5,036 nucleotides of DNA, taken from NCBI GenBank assembly GCA_009703635.1, contig WLFS01000044.1, positions 1 to 5,036 on the forward strand, read 5' to 3'. The stretch is from Actinomycetota bacterium. GTDB taxonomy: Bacteria; Actinomycetota; Actinomycetes; Actinomycetales; Microbacteriaceae. Position 1 is the first letter of the stretch; each line of letters begins with the position of its first letter. Made by a program: the position numbers and the translations under genes. The notes below the pieces were generated by a model. That model was not told where the DNA came from, made no database searches, and worked only from the letters and a program-made list of their open reading frames with translations. Below, one piece after another: positions 1-4,943 of this stretch.

Positions 1-323
1 ATACCAATTCCAAACAGCGAGAGGGTCATACCCAGACCTAAAAAGAGGTTGTTGGCTCGAACGGATGAAAGATCTTCGGTGATCGGGAAGGCAACATAGG
101 CCCAGAGTGCAAAAAATGAGCCCAGCACGGAAACTAGGAACATAGCCGCTACTTGGATCTCAGCGTTCCTGGCTTTTGATGGAACTTTGTCGGTCATCCG
201 GACGCGGTGAGGCTCAAGACCTGGGTCTTTGATCTTGTCTGGCGGAATTACAGCCAGACCGGATTCGAAGTCGTGCTCGAAGCCTTCGGCTTCCAAGCCC
301 TTCTCTAAGTCCTTACCTGCCAA
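1..323 (-). CDS. qcrA: Rieske iron-sulfur subunit of cytochrome bcc complex (QcrA), N-terminal part, cut by window edge
   Basis: Only the first 107 residues are present; the gene continues beyond position 1. I translated it by hand. It opens MAGKDLEKGLEAEGFEHD, then a charged cytoplasmic stretch with LEPHRVRMTDK, a first membrane segment at about residues 56-79 (IQVAAMFLVSV to AYVAF), a short loop ITEDLSSVRANN and the start of a second membrane segment (LFLGLGMTLSLFGIG). Actinobacterial QcrA proteins have this long N-terminus and three membrane helices before the C-terminal Rieske 2Fe-2S domain, which is not in the window, so its cluster ligands cannot be checked. The Rieske subunit passes electrons from menaquinol to the cytochrome c subunit. 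The start is TTG at 323-321: an in-frame TAA lies directly before it, no ATG or GTG lies nearby in frame, and AGGAAGG lies 10 nt upstream. It follows qcrC by 15 nt, so it belongs to the ctaE-qcrC-qcrA operon; qcrB is expected next, outside the window. Identification rests on sequence character plus context. Confidence 0.9.
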   Translation of the reverse strand, partial: MAGKDLEKGLEAEGFEHDFESGLAVIPPDKIKDPGLEPHRVRMTDKVPSKARNAEIQVAAMFLVSVLGSFFALWAYVAFPITEDLSSVRANNLFLGLGMTLSLFGIG

Positions 324-333
324 TTAGCGTCAT

Positions 334-340
334 CCTTCCT
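334..340 (-). promoter_or_regulatory. Ribosome binding site of qcrA
   Basis: The minus strand reads AGGAAGG here, overlapping the last bases of the qcrC stop region and lying 10 nt before the TTG start of qcrA at 323. An ATG (333-331) directly touches the SD, but its frame closes after six codons, so the SD most likely serves the TTG. The site supports translation of qcrA coupled to the end of qcrC. Confidence 0.6.
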
Positions 341-1127
341 AGTTCGACTTGGCGCCAAGCCATACCGTGATGGCAACAATCAGGCCCAACCCAAAAATCC
401 AAATAAATAATCCTTCGGCAACCGGTCCTAGGCTTCCAAGCTCAAAACCGCCGGCCGATGGATTTTCCTCAAGGTATGCAAGGTAGGTGATTATGTCGTT
501 TTTGTCCTGAGGTGTGATGTTGGCATCGTTGAAAACCGGCATGTTCTGCGGGCCAATCAACATCGCTTCATAAACGTGCTTAGCTTCTACACCTTCAAGA
601 TTAGGAGCGTACTTACCCTCGGTCAAAGCACCTGCGGCACCAACGGCGTTGTGGCACATCGCGCAGTTGATTCTAAATAGCTCTCCACCATGGGTGGCAT
701 CTCCAGTTGCCTCAAGATACTTCTGCTCTGGAATCGCAGGACCAGGAGCCAAGGATGCAATGTAGGCACCCATCAAAGTAATCTGCTCGTCAGTGAACTG
801 AACTTTCTTTTTTGGAAGCTGTGGGCCAGACCCTTGTCCTGGCATACGGCCAGTTCCAACTTGGAAATCAACTGAAGCAGCTCCAACACCGATCAAGCTC
901 GGACCGGCAGCAGAACCTTCGGCATTTAGTCCGTGACAGCTTGCACAGTTAGCAAGGAAAAGTTTTCTACCTTCGGAGATTTGCTCGGCGGTGTACTCAG
1001 TTGCAGCAGTAGTTGCCACAACATTAGTTGCAACTGCGTATCCGCCACCCGAAAACAAAAGTCCAGCGGCAATAACTAGTGTTGCTGCCAGCGGCTTTCT
1101 TCGAGAGCGGTTAAAGCGATTTCCCAT
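339..1127 (-). CDS. qcrC: Dihaem cytochrome c subunit of cytochrome bcc complex (QcrC)
   Basis: This 262-residue protein carries two class I cytochrome c domains in tandem. The haem-binding CxxCH motifs are CASCH at residues 61-65 and CAMCH at 155-159. Likely axial methionines are M95 (GRMPG) and M196 (NMPVF). An N-terminal basic stretch (RSRRK) and hydrophobic segment at about residues 13-32 act as export signal or anchor, and a C-terminal membrane helix lies at about 237-257, so both haem domains face outside the membrane. Length and layout match actinobacterial QcrC, in which a dihaem subunit replaces separate soluble cytochrome c and links complex III directly to the aa3 oxidase. The ATG start lies 9 nt after the ctaE stop; a weak purine-rich SD (AGAAAGAAG) overlaps that stop, which suggests translational coupling. 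qcrA follows after 15 nt. I see no missing ligand or frame damage. Confidence 0.97.
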   Translation of the reverse strand: MGNRFNRSRRKPLAATLVIAAGLLFSGGGYAVATNVVATTAATEYTAEQISEGRKLFLANCASCHGLNAEGSAAGPSLIGVGAASVDFQVGTGRMPGQGSGPQLPKKKVQFTDEQITLMGAYIASLAPGPAIPEQKYLEATGDATHGGELFRINCAMCHNAVGAAGALTEGKYAPNLEGVEAKHVYEAMLIGPQNMPVFNDANITPQDKNDIITYLAYLEENPSAGGFELGSLGPVAEGLFIWIFGLGLIVAITVWLGAKSN

Positions 1128-1136
1128 GACTTCTTT

Positions 1137-1763
1137 CTATTTCAGTACGTAAATGATCAAGAACAGGCCGATCCAAACAACGTCGACGAAGTGCCAGTAG
1201 TAAGAGACAACAATTGCTCCGGTTGCCTCTGCGTGACCAAACTTCTTGGCAGCGTAGCTTCTTCCTATGATGAGCAAGAATGCAATCAATCCGCCGGTCA
1301 CGTGCAAAGCGTGGAAACCGGTGGTGATGTAGAAGGCGCTTCCGTAGGAGTTGCTGCTGATGCTGACACCTTCAGACACCAAGGTGGCGTACTCCAGAAC
1401 CTGACCGGCTACGAAGATTGCTCCAAGTACGTAGCTAATGAAGAACCACTCAACTAGACCCCACTTGGCAGGGGATTTGCCGGTGGCACGTGGCTGCATG
1501 CGCTCAGCGGCGAACACCCCAAACTGCGCCGTGAACGAAGACGCTACCAAGATCAAGGTGTTGATTAGCGCAAATCCGACATCCAGAATCTGAGTATCGT
1601 TGGCCCAAATTTCCGGGGCGTTGGCGCGGAGGCTGAAATACATAGCAAAAAGGCCCGCAAAGAACATAACCTCGCTGGCTAGCCAGACAATCGTTCCCAC
1701 TGAGGTCGCGCTTGGCCTGTTGATTACCACAGAGGTATTTTGGGCCAAGGGAGTTGAGGTCAT
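1137..1763 (-). CDS. ctaE: Cytochrome c oxidase subunit III (CtaE)
   Basis: The 208-residue protein has five predicted membrane helices at about residues 22-44, 63-85, 104-126, 143-168 and 185-206, the short five-helix form of subunit III usual in Actinobacteria. Family signatures are visible: [13 protein letters not shown] with E31 in the first helix, FHALHVTGG with H151 and H154, and [10 protein letters not shown] with H191 near the C-terminus. Subunit III has no metal centre; it stabilises the aa3 oxidase core and is thought to aid proton uptake. It is the first gene of the ctaE-qcrC-qcrA unit, consistent with assembly of a bcc-aa3 supercomplex. The ATG start is supported by a -10 hexamer exactly six bases upstream and by no usable Shine-Dalgarno sequence, so the mRNA is probably leaderless. 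The catalytic oxidase subunits (CtaD, CtaC) are not in the window. Confidence 0.96.
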   Translation of the reverse strand: MTSTPLAQNTSVVINRPSATSVGTIVWLASEVMFFAGLFAMYFSLRANAPEIWANDTQILDVGFALINTLILVASSFTAQFGVFAAERMQPRATGKSPAKWGLVEWFFISYVLGAIFVAGQVLEYATLVSEGVSISSNSYGSAFYITTGFHALHVTGGLIAFLLIIGRSYAAKKFGHAEATGAIVVSYYWHFVDVVWIGLFLIIYVLK

Positions 1764-1779
1764 GGGTTAAGTCTAACCC
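1764..1779. repeat. Inverted repeat abutting the ctaE start codon
   Basis: Arms GGGTTA and TAACCC are perfect 6-bp complements around a 4-base centre. The repeat ends at the base before the ctaE ATG and covers the proposed -10 hexamer. In DNA it could be an operator for a repressor of the respiratory operon; if transcription starts at the ATG it would not be in the RNA. The arms are short, so chance is possible. Confidence 0.4.
1770..1775 (-). promoter_or_regulatory. -10 element of a leaderless ctaE promoter
   Basis: The minus strand reads TAGACT, matching the actinobacterial TANNNT -10 consensus, followed by six bases and then the ATG of ctaE at 1763. That spacing would put the transcription start on the A of the start codon. 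No Shine-Dalgarno sequence lies within a useful distance, which supports a leaderless mRNA. A good -35 is not evident. Confidence 0.55.
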
Positions 1780-1833
1780 CTGAATCCGCGTCAGTTGGGC
1801 AATTTGGGCTTAGTTCGCGCAAGTTTCGAACAC

Positions 1834-1839
1834 TAAGCT
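1834..1839 (+). promoter_or_regulatory. -10 element of a probable leaderless trpD promoter
   Basis: TAAGCT fits TANNNT and ends seven bases before the trpD ATG at 1847, putting the predicted transcription start at or within a base of the start codon. There is no clear Shine-Dalgarno sequence upstream of the ATG (GAGACAC is weak). The region 17 bp upstream (TAGTTC) is a poor -35. It lies back to back with the ctaE promoter in an 83-bp divergent intergenic region. Confidence 0.45.
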
Positions 1840-1846
1840 GAGACAC

Positions 1847-2911
1847 ATGAATCCGCAACCAAGCTGGCCGAGCATTTTGGCAAAGCTAATCGCAAAAGCT
1901 GACCTGGAGCGCTCGGAAGCGAGTTGGGCGATGTCGCAAATCATGGCCGGCGATTCAAGTGAAGCGGAAATAGCTGCATTTATGTTGGCACTTCGTTCCA
2001 AAGGCGAAACGGTTTCTGAACTTGCAGGTCTTGTTGATGTCATGCTCAAACAGGCAGTTTTGTTGGACACCGGAAACGATGCGTTGGATATCGTTGGAAC
2101 CGGTGGCGATTTAGTTGGCACCGTAAATGTTTCGAGCATGGCTTCGATCCTTGCTTCCGCCGCAGGTATACCAGTGATGAAGCACGGTTCTCGTTCAGCA
2201 TCGGGAAAGACCGGATCATCGGAAATGCTCGAGGTGTTGGGAATCAAATTAGATCTTTCTCCTCAACGGGTAGCTGAGGTGTTCAAAGAAACCGGAATAA
2301 CGTTCTTTTTCGCTCCGGTGTTCCACCCGGCCATGAGGCATGTAGCTCCAATTCGAAAACAACTCGGGGTTCCAACCACCTTCAACTTTCTGGGACCTTT
2401 GGCAAACCCAGCCCAGCCAATAGCGACCTCACTTGGGGTTGCAAACGCTGATATTGCCCCACTTATGGCCCAAGAATTGGCTGAAAGAGGCCGTTTTGGG
2501 CTGGTTTTCAGAGGAAATGACGGTCTGGACGAGTTAACCACCACCACAACCAGCACACTGTGGTTTGTGAACCCTGAAGGGGTCCAAAAACAGCAATTAG
2601 ACCCAGCAGACTTTGGTATCAAAACCGCCTCCCAGGACTCCCTGATCGGCGGAGACGCCCAACACAATGCCCAGGTGGCAAGAGATCTATTCGCTGGTAA
2701 GACTCAAAACAACCTCGGTGCAGTCCGAGATATCGTCGTTTTGAACGCCGCAGGGGGAGTAGTGGCTTACCGGGCCGCAAAGAACCCCCAGCTATCCGGT
2801 TCCAGCCTCAAGTCTCAATTTGATTCAGCTATAGGTACCGTCACTGAAGCTTTGGACTCAGGCAAAGCCGCCGCAAAAATCGAGCAATGGGTCTCAGCGA
2901 CCCAACAGTAA
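1847..2911 (+). CDS. trpD: Anthranilate phosphoribosyltransferase (TrpD)
   Basis: The cytoplasmic enzyme transfers the phosphoribosyl group of PRPP to anthranilate, the second step from chorismate to tryptophan. At 354 residues it is of normal length. The N-terminal helical domain holds AEIAAFMLALRSKGET (residues about 40-55). The PRPP loop is DIVGTGGD at 81-88, followed by NVSSMAS. The next loop reads KHGSRSASGKTGSSE at 112-126, where most family members have KHGN; here Asn is Ser115. R170 and the FNFLGPLANP block (180-189) contribute to the anthranilate site and dimer core. The metal-binding acidic pair is D228-E229 in DGLDEL, followed by the TTTTTST run I also recall from the mycobacterial enzyme. 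The first ATG is used, with a -10 hexamer seven bases upstream. No other trp gene is present, and the position divergent from ctaE matches the mycobacterial arrangement. All core catalytic motifs except KHGN are intact, so an active enzyme is likely. Confidence 0.95.
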   Translation: MNPQPSWPSILAKLIAKADLERSEASWAMSQIMAGDSSEAEIAAFMLALRSKGETVSELAGLVDVMLKQAVLLDTGNDALDIVGTGGDLVGTVNVSSMASILASAAGIPVMKHGSRSASGKTGSSEMLEVLGIKLDLSPQRVAEVFKETGITFFFAPVFHPAMRHVAPIRKQLGVPTTFNFLGPLANPAQPIATSLGVANADIAPLMAQELAERGRFGLVFRGNDGLDELTTTTTSTLWFVNPEGVQKQQLDPADFGIKTASQDSLIGGDAQHNAQVARDLFAGKTQNNLGAVRDIVVLNAAGGVVAYRAAKNPQLSGSSLKSQFDSAIGTVTEALDSGKAAAKIEQWVSATQQ

Positions 2912-2943
2912 AACTACAAACCTTGCGGGGAGTGACCCCAAGG
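2909..2943 (-). terminator. Possible rho-independent terminator of the yczE-type/Nudix unit
   Basis: A stem pairs CCTT (2921-2924) plus GGGG (2927-2930) with CCCC (2936-2939) plus AAGG (2940-2943), with a 2-base GC bulge and a 5-base loop. On the minus strand the stem is followed by TTTGTAGTTTTA (2920-2909), a broken T tract, so it could end transcription coming from the Nudix gene. On the plus strand only a weak CATTTTC follows, so termination of trpD there is less certain. The T tract overlaps the trpD stop codon. Confidence 0.45.
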
Positions 2944-2957
2944 GCCACATTTTCACT

Positions 2958-2985
2958 ACTTGACATAATGTACATTATCGGCACT
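2958..2985 (-). other. dif: Putative chromosomal dif site (XerC/XerD recombination site)
   Basis: On the minus strand the site reads as an 11-base XerC-type arm AGTGCCGATAA, a 6-base centre TGTACA and an 11-base XerD-type arm TTATGTCAAGT, the exact 11-6-11 layout of dif. Aligned with E. coli dif as I remember it, 22 of 28 bases agree; the ATAA and TTATGT halves flanking the centre are identical. It also agrees, apart from the outermost three bases, with the actinobacterial dif consensus I recall (CCGATAAT, two variable bases, then ACATTATGTCAAGT). The inner 14 bp (2965-2978) are a perfect palindrome. It lies in the intergenic space between convergent trpD and the Nudix gene, a usual place for dif. 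XerC and XerD would act here with FtsK to resolve chromosome dimers. The match is from memory, not from a search. A plain regulator-binding palindrome is the alternative, but the non-palindromic outer arms also match dif. Confidence 0.88.
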
Positions 2986-2995
2986 AGGGACTCAG

Positions 2996-3454
2996 CTAAC
3001 CCAGTTCCACCAGAAGGTCGACAAGCCCTGGCGGCCCCACAGTCTCTCCAGATGCTTTTAGGTCTTTCGGTAGCCACCAGCGCACGTCCAAGATGTCTCG
3101 ATGTTCTTCAGCCGTCCACATCGAACGATTAACCACAAATTCCTCTGAGATTCGAAATTTGAAAAAATGGGCGATTCCAGTTTCGAAGTCGCCAGATTTC
3201 CATGGCTGGTTGAACTCAATTTCCGCCACTTTTGGACCCAACGCATCTGGCGAAACCATCAATCCAGTTTCCTCAAGAAGCTCTCTGCTAGCAGCCTCGG
3301 GAAGGTCCTCAGAGGGCTCAATACCGCCTCCAGGGCTCATCCAGCGCGGTTCTAAGGCACTTTCTGGGCTCCAGAGCGAGTACAGCAGCAAAAACCGCCC
3401 AGAATCGGCTTGTAGCAGGATTCTGGCTGTTTCTCGGTGTCTGATCAGTGCCAA
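2996..3454 (-). CDS. Nudix hydrolase family protein
   Basis: This 152-residue protein is a single Nudix domain. The Nudix box is complete: G43, E49, then R57-E58-L59, E61-E62, G64 and L65, fitting GX5EX7REUXEEXGU; the glutamates of REXXEE bind the catalytic divalent metal. The preceding strand block RILLQADSGRFLLLYSLW (residues 11-28) and WMSPGGG (38-44) are typical of the fold. Family members cleave a nucleoside diphosphate linked to another moiety; the substrate cannot be told from sequence. No signal peptide or membrane helix is seen, so it acts in the cytoplasm. The start is TTG at 3454-3452, the only usable start codon after the in-frame TAA at 3467-3469; an AAGG lies about a dozen bases upstream. 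It starts five bases after the stop of the yczE-type gene, so the two are likely cotranscribed. It converges with trpD across the dif-like site. Confidence 0.9.
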   Translation of the reverse strand: MALIRHRETARILLQADSGRFLLLYSLWSPESALEPRWMSPGGGIEPSEDLPEAASRELLEETGLMVSPDALGPKVAEIEFNQPWKSGDFETGIAHFFKFRISEEFVVNRSMWTAEEHRDILDVRWWLPKDLKASGETVGPPGLVDLLVELG

Positions 3455-3459
3455 AAGCC

Positions 3460-4062
3460 CTAGCCCTTAGGGATTTTGAAGAACTTCATGGATAACTGAA
3501 CTAAATATCCGATACTCAGGGCAAATATCAGGGTTCCTTCCCTAACCTGCCCTCCCATTAGGGCTCCCAGGGTCAAAACTGTGCCTTCGTAGCCTGTTCT
3601 GATCATCCAGAACGGCTTATCCAGAGCGTTAGCTGTCCCCTGCATTAGTCCATCTCTTGGGCCTGATCCGAGGGCTGAGCTGATATACAAACCGGTAGCG
3701 ATAGCGACGATTACGACGCCAGCTAGAAAGATCAGCAGTCTTTGCCAGTAGATCGAAGTGTCAGGAAGAATCAACAGCCAAAAATCGGCAAAAAGCCCGA
3801 TCAATACTGCATTGGCAATAGTTCCAATGCCCGGTTTGACCTTGAGCGGTATCCAAGCCAAAAGCACCAGAGCACTGACAACCACCGTGGAAACACCAAA
3901 ACTTAGCCCAGTTTGTATTGAAATCCCCTGCGCGAATACATCCCAGGGGGCAATTCCAAGGCTGGCATGAACTGTCATTGCGACTCCTAGGCCGTAAACA
4001 AACAATCCGAAGATAAGGATTAGAAGGCGAAAGCTCAGGCTACGGTTGGATTCAGGACGCAC
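3460..4062 (-). CDS. YczE/YyaS/YitT-family integral membrane protein
   Basis: The 200-residue protein is mostly hydrophobic with about five or six membrane segments (roughly residues 12-32, 54-73, 80-99, 108-129, 158-172 and 175-193). Two blocks identify the family: ASLGIAPWDVFAQGIS (33-48) in the first loop and SALGSGPRDGLMQG (129-142), the repeated short G-P-x-D-type loops of COG2364/YczE-like proteins. The molecular role of this family is not firmly established; a transporter-like function is a guess. The GTG start at 4062-4060 is the first codon after an in-frame TAG at 4065-4063, and a TAGTCT -10 hexamer lies exactly six bases upstream, so the mRNA may be leaderless. It is followed after five bases by the Nudix gene and faces away from the phosphodiesterase gene with only 2 bp between start codons. 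Confidence 0.85.
   Translation of the reverse strand: MRPESNRSLSFRLLILIFGLFVYGLGVAMTVHASLGIAPWDVFAQGISIQTGLSFGVSTVVVSALVLLAWIPLKVKPGIGTIANAVLIGLFADFWLLILPDTSIYWQRLLIFLAGVVIVAIATGLYISSALGSGPRDGLMQGTANALDKPFWMIRTGYEGTVLTLGALMGGQVREGTLIFALSIGYLVQLSMKFFKIPKG
4054..4057 (+). promoter_or_regulatory. Ribosome binding site of the glycerophosphodiesterase gene
   Basis: AGGA lies seven bases before the ATG at 4065 and supports that start. It is inside the opening codons of the divergent yczE-type gene, so the mRNA leader must begin within that gene. Confidence 0.5.
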
Positions 4063-4064
4063 CT

Positions 4065-4841
4065 ATGAAGACTACTGGTTATCTAGACACTCACCCTGGC
4101 ACTAGACCGCGTATCTTTGCCCACCGTGGACTGACTTTCCAGAGCGACAAATCGGTAGCTGCTGAGAACACTCTTCAATCCTTCGAGCTTGCCCTTGCGG
4201 CAGGTGCAGATTATCTGGAATCAGATATTCAAGTCACGAAAGATAAAGTTCCCGTTCTGTTTCACGATGGAGACCTAACCAGGCTGGTGGGAAAAAAGAC
4301 AAAGGTTTCAGATCTGAACTTGGCTCAAATCAAGCAAATTAAATTACCTCACTTGGGAAAAATCCCAACTCTTGAACAAGCTTTGATTGCGTTCCCAGAG
4401 GCCAAGTTCAATCTGGATCTAAAAACCCCAGAGGCCGAGACGGTTGGAATTCAAACAATCTTGAAGCTCAAAGCTGAAAATCGCGTTCTGGTCTCAAGCT
4501 TTAGCGAGGCATCAAGAAAACGTGCGCTCGCAATATCCCCTACTCCCCTGGCAACCTCAGCAGGAAGCTCTAAGGTTTTACTCAGCTATCTATTAGCTAG
4601 AGCCGGACTGGAAAAATCTTTAGCCAAACAATTAGTCGGAATTGATGCACTTCAGATACCAATCAGTTTTTTAGCTATCGACTTCACTCACCCCAAGTTC
4701 TTAGAACAGATCTTGCCCTTGGGTGTTGAGGTTCACTATTGGACCATAAACGACCCAAAAACCATGCTGGACCTATTTGCTCTTGGAGCTCATGGCATTG
4801 TCACCGATCGCACCGATCTGGCGGTCAAAACCTTTAGCTGA
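4065..4841 (+). CDS. Glycerophosphodiester phosphodiesterase (GDPD family)
   Basis: The enzyme hydrolyses glycerophosphodiesters from phospholipid turnover to sn-glycerol 3-phosphate and an alcohol. At 258 residues it is a single GDPD TIM-barrel domain without signal peptide, so probably cytoplasmic. Visible active-site features are IFAHRG with H20 and R21, ENT at 34-36, LESDIQVTKD with metal ligands E52 and D54, LFHDGDL with the second catalytic histidine H67, and FNLDLK (115-120) with K120. Late barrel motifs are HYWTIND around W226 and GIVTDRTD at 244-251. In the fifth block many family members have NIEIK; Asp118 replaces the Glu here, a variant I believe is common. ATG at 4065 is the only start before the HRG motif and has AGGA seven bases upstream. 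It diverges from the yczE-type gene with a 2-bp gap; rbpA follows after 102 bp on the same strand. Physiological substrate is not readable from the sequence. Confidence 0.93.
   Translation: MKTTGYLDTHPGTRPRIFAHRGLTFQSDKSVAAENTLQSFELALAAGADYLESDIQVTKDKVPVLFHDGDLTRLVGKKTKVSDLNLAQIKQIKLPHLGKIPTLEQALIAFPEAKFNLDLKTPEAETVGIQTILKLKAENRVLVSSFSEASRKRALAISPTPLATSAGSSKVLLSYLLARAGLEKSLAKQLVGIDALQIPISFLAIDFTHPKFLEQILPLGVEVHYWTINDPKTMLDLFALGAHGIVTDRTDLAVKTFS
4069..4074 (-). promoter_or_regulatory. -10 element of a leaderless promoter for the yczE-type gene
   Basis: The minus strand reads TAGTCT, fitting TANNNT, then six bases, then the GTG start at 4062. This is the same spacing as TAGACT before ctaE. The hexamer lies inside codons 2-4 of the divergent phosphodiesterase gene. 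No Shine-Dalgarno sequence precedes the GTG. No clear -35 is visible. Confidence 0.5.
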
Positions 4842-4871
4842 GAGATTTCTGTTAACTCATCAGCTTTTGGA

Positions 4872-4884
4872 TGATTCTGAATCA
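4872..4884. repeat. Short inverted repeat in the rbpA leader region
   Basis: TGATTC and GAATCA are perfect 6-bp complements around a single central T. The spacing is too tight for an RNA hairpin, so it would act as a DNA site, for example for a dimeric regulator. It lies 60 bp before rbpA and 30 bp after the phosphodiesterase stop. Chance occurrence is possible. Confidence 0.3.
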
Positions 4885-4890
4885 ACTCTT

Positions 4891-4933
4891 GGTTGCCTTA
4901 AGCGTTGGCTAATTTGGTCAACCAAACGCAACC
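4891..4933 (+). promoter_or_regulatory. Nested inverted repeats and possible promoter before rbpA
   Basis: An inner repeat TTTGGT (4913-4918) / ACCAAA (4921-4926) sits inside an outer pair GGTTGC (4891-4896) / GCAACC (4928-4933), ending directly before the rbpA ribosome binding site. GCGTTGG (4902-4908) can also pair imperfectly with CCAAACGC (4923-4930), so alternative folds exist. A TANNNT-type hexamer TAATTT lies at 4910-4915, with TTGGTT at 4889-4894 as a weak -35 at a short 15-bp spacing; start of transcription would then fall near 4922. The repeat may be an operator or an RNA structure; the sequence alone does not decide. Confidence 0.35.
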
Positions 4934-4939
4934 AGGAGA
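4934..4939 (+). promoter_or_regulatory. Ribosome binding site of rbpA
   Basis: AGGAGA is a strong Shine-Dalgarno sequence four bases before the ATG at 4944. It is the clearest SD in the window and shows that rbpA, unlike ctaE and trpD, has a leader. Confidence 0.75.
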
Positions 4940-4943
4940 AATC

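Noticed and set aside
313..333. Six-codon frame beginning with ATG inside the qcrC-qcrA gap, as a regulatory leader peptide
   Set aside because: The SD touches the ATG with no spacing, and the peptide has no notable codon run; translation is unlikely.
1795..1809. Direct repeat of TTGGGC in the ctaE-trpD intergenic region
   Set aside because: Only two 6-base copies; too little to separate from chance, and spacing does not fit a -35 for trpD.
1813..1831. Inverted repeat GTTCG / CGAAC upstream of trpD as an operator
   Set aside because: Arms of 5 bp with a 9-base spacer are expected by chance at this length, and nothing else supports the site.
1810..2667. Two long minus-strand frames opposite trpD
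   Set aside because: TrpD motifs are continuous on the plus strand and these frames show no recognisable domain.
2960..2990. TTGACA at 2960-2965 as the -35 of a plus-strand promoter
   Set aside because: No acceptable -10 lies 16-18 bp downstream and no plus-strand gene begins nearby; the bases are explained by the XerD-type arm of the dif-like site.
2887..3132. Plus-strand open frame of 81 codons between trpD and the Nudix gene
   Set aside because: It crosses the trpD end, the hairpin and the dif-like site, then runs opposite to the Nudix coding sequence, with no family resemblance and no ribosome binding site.
3093..3470. 125-codon plus-strand frame opposite the Nudix gene
   Set aside because: The minus-strand frame carries a complete Nudix box; this one is low-complexity Ser/Pro-rich and is a shadow.
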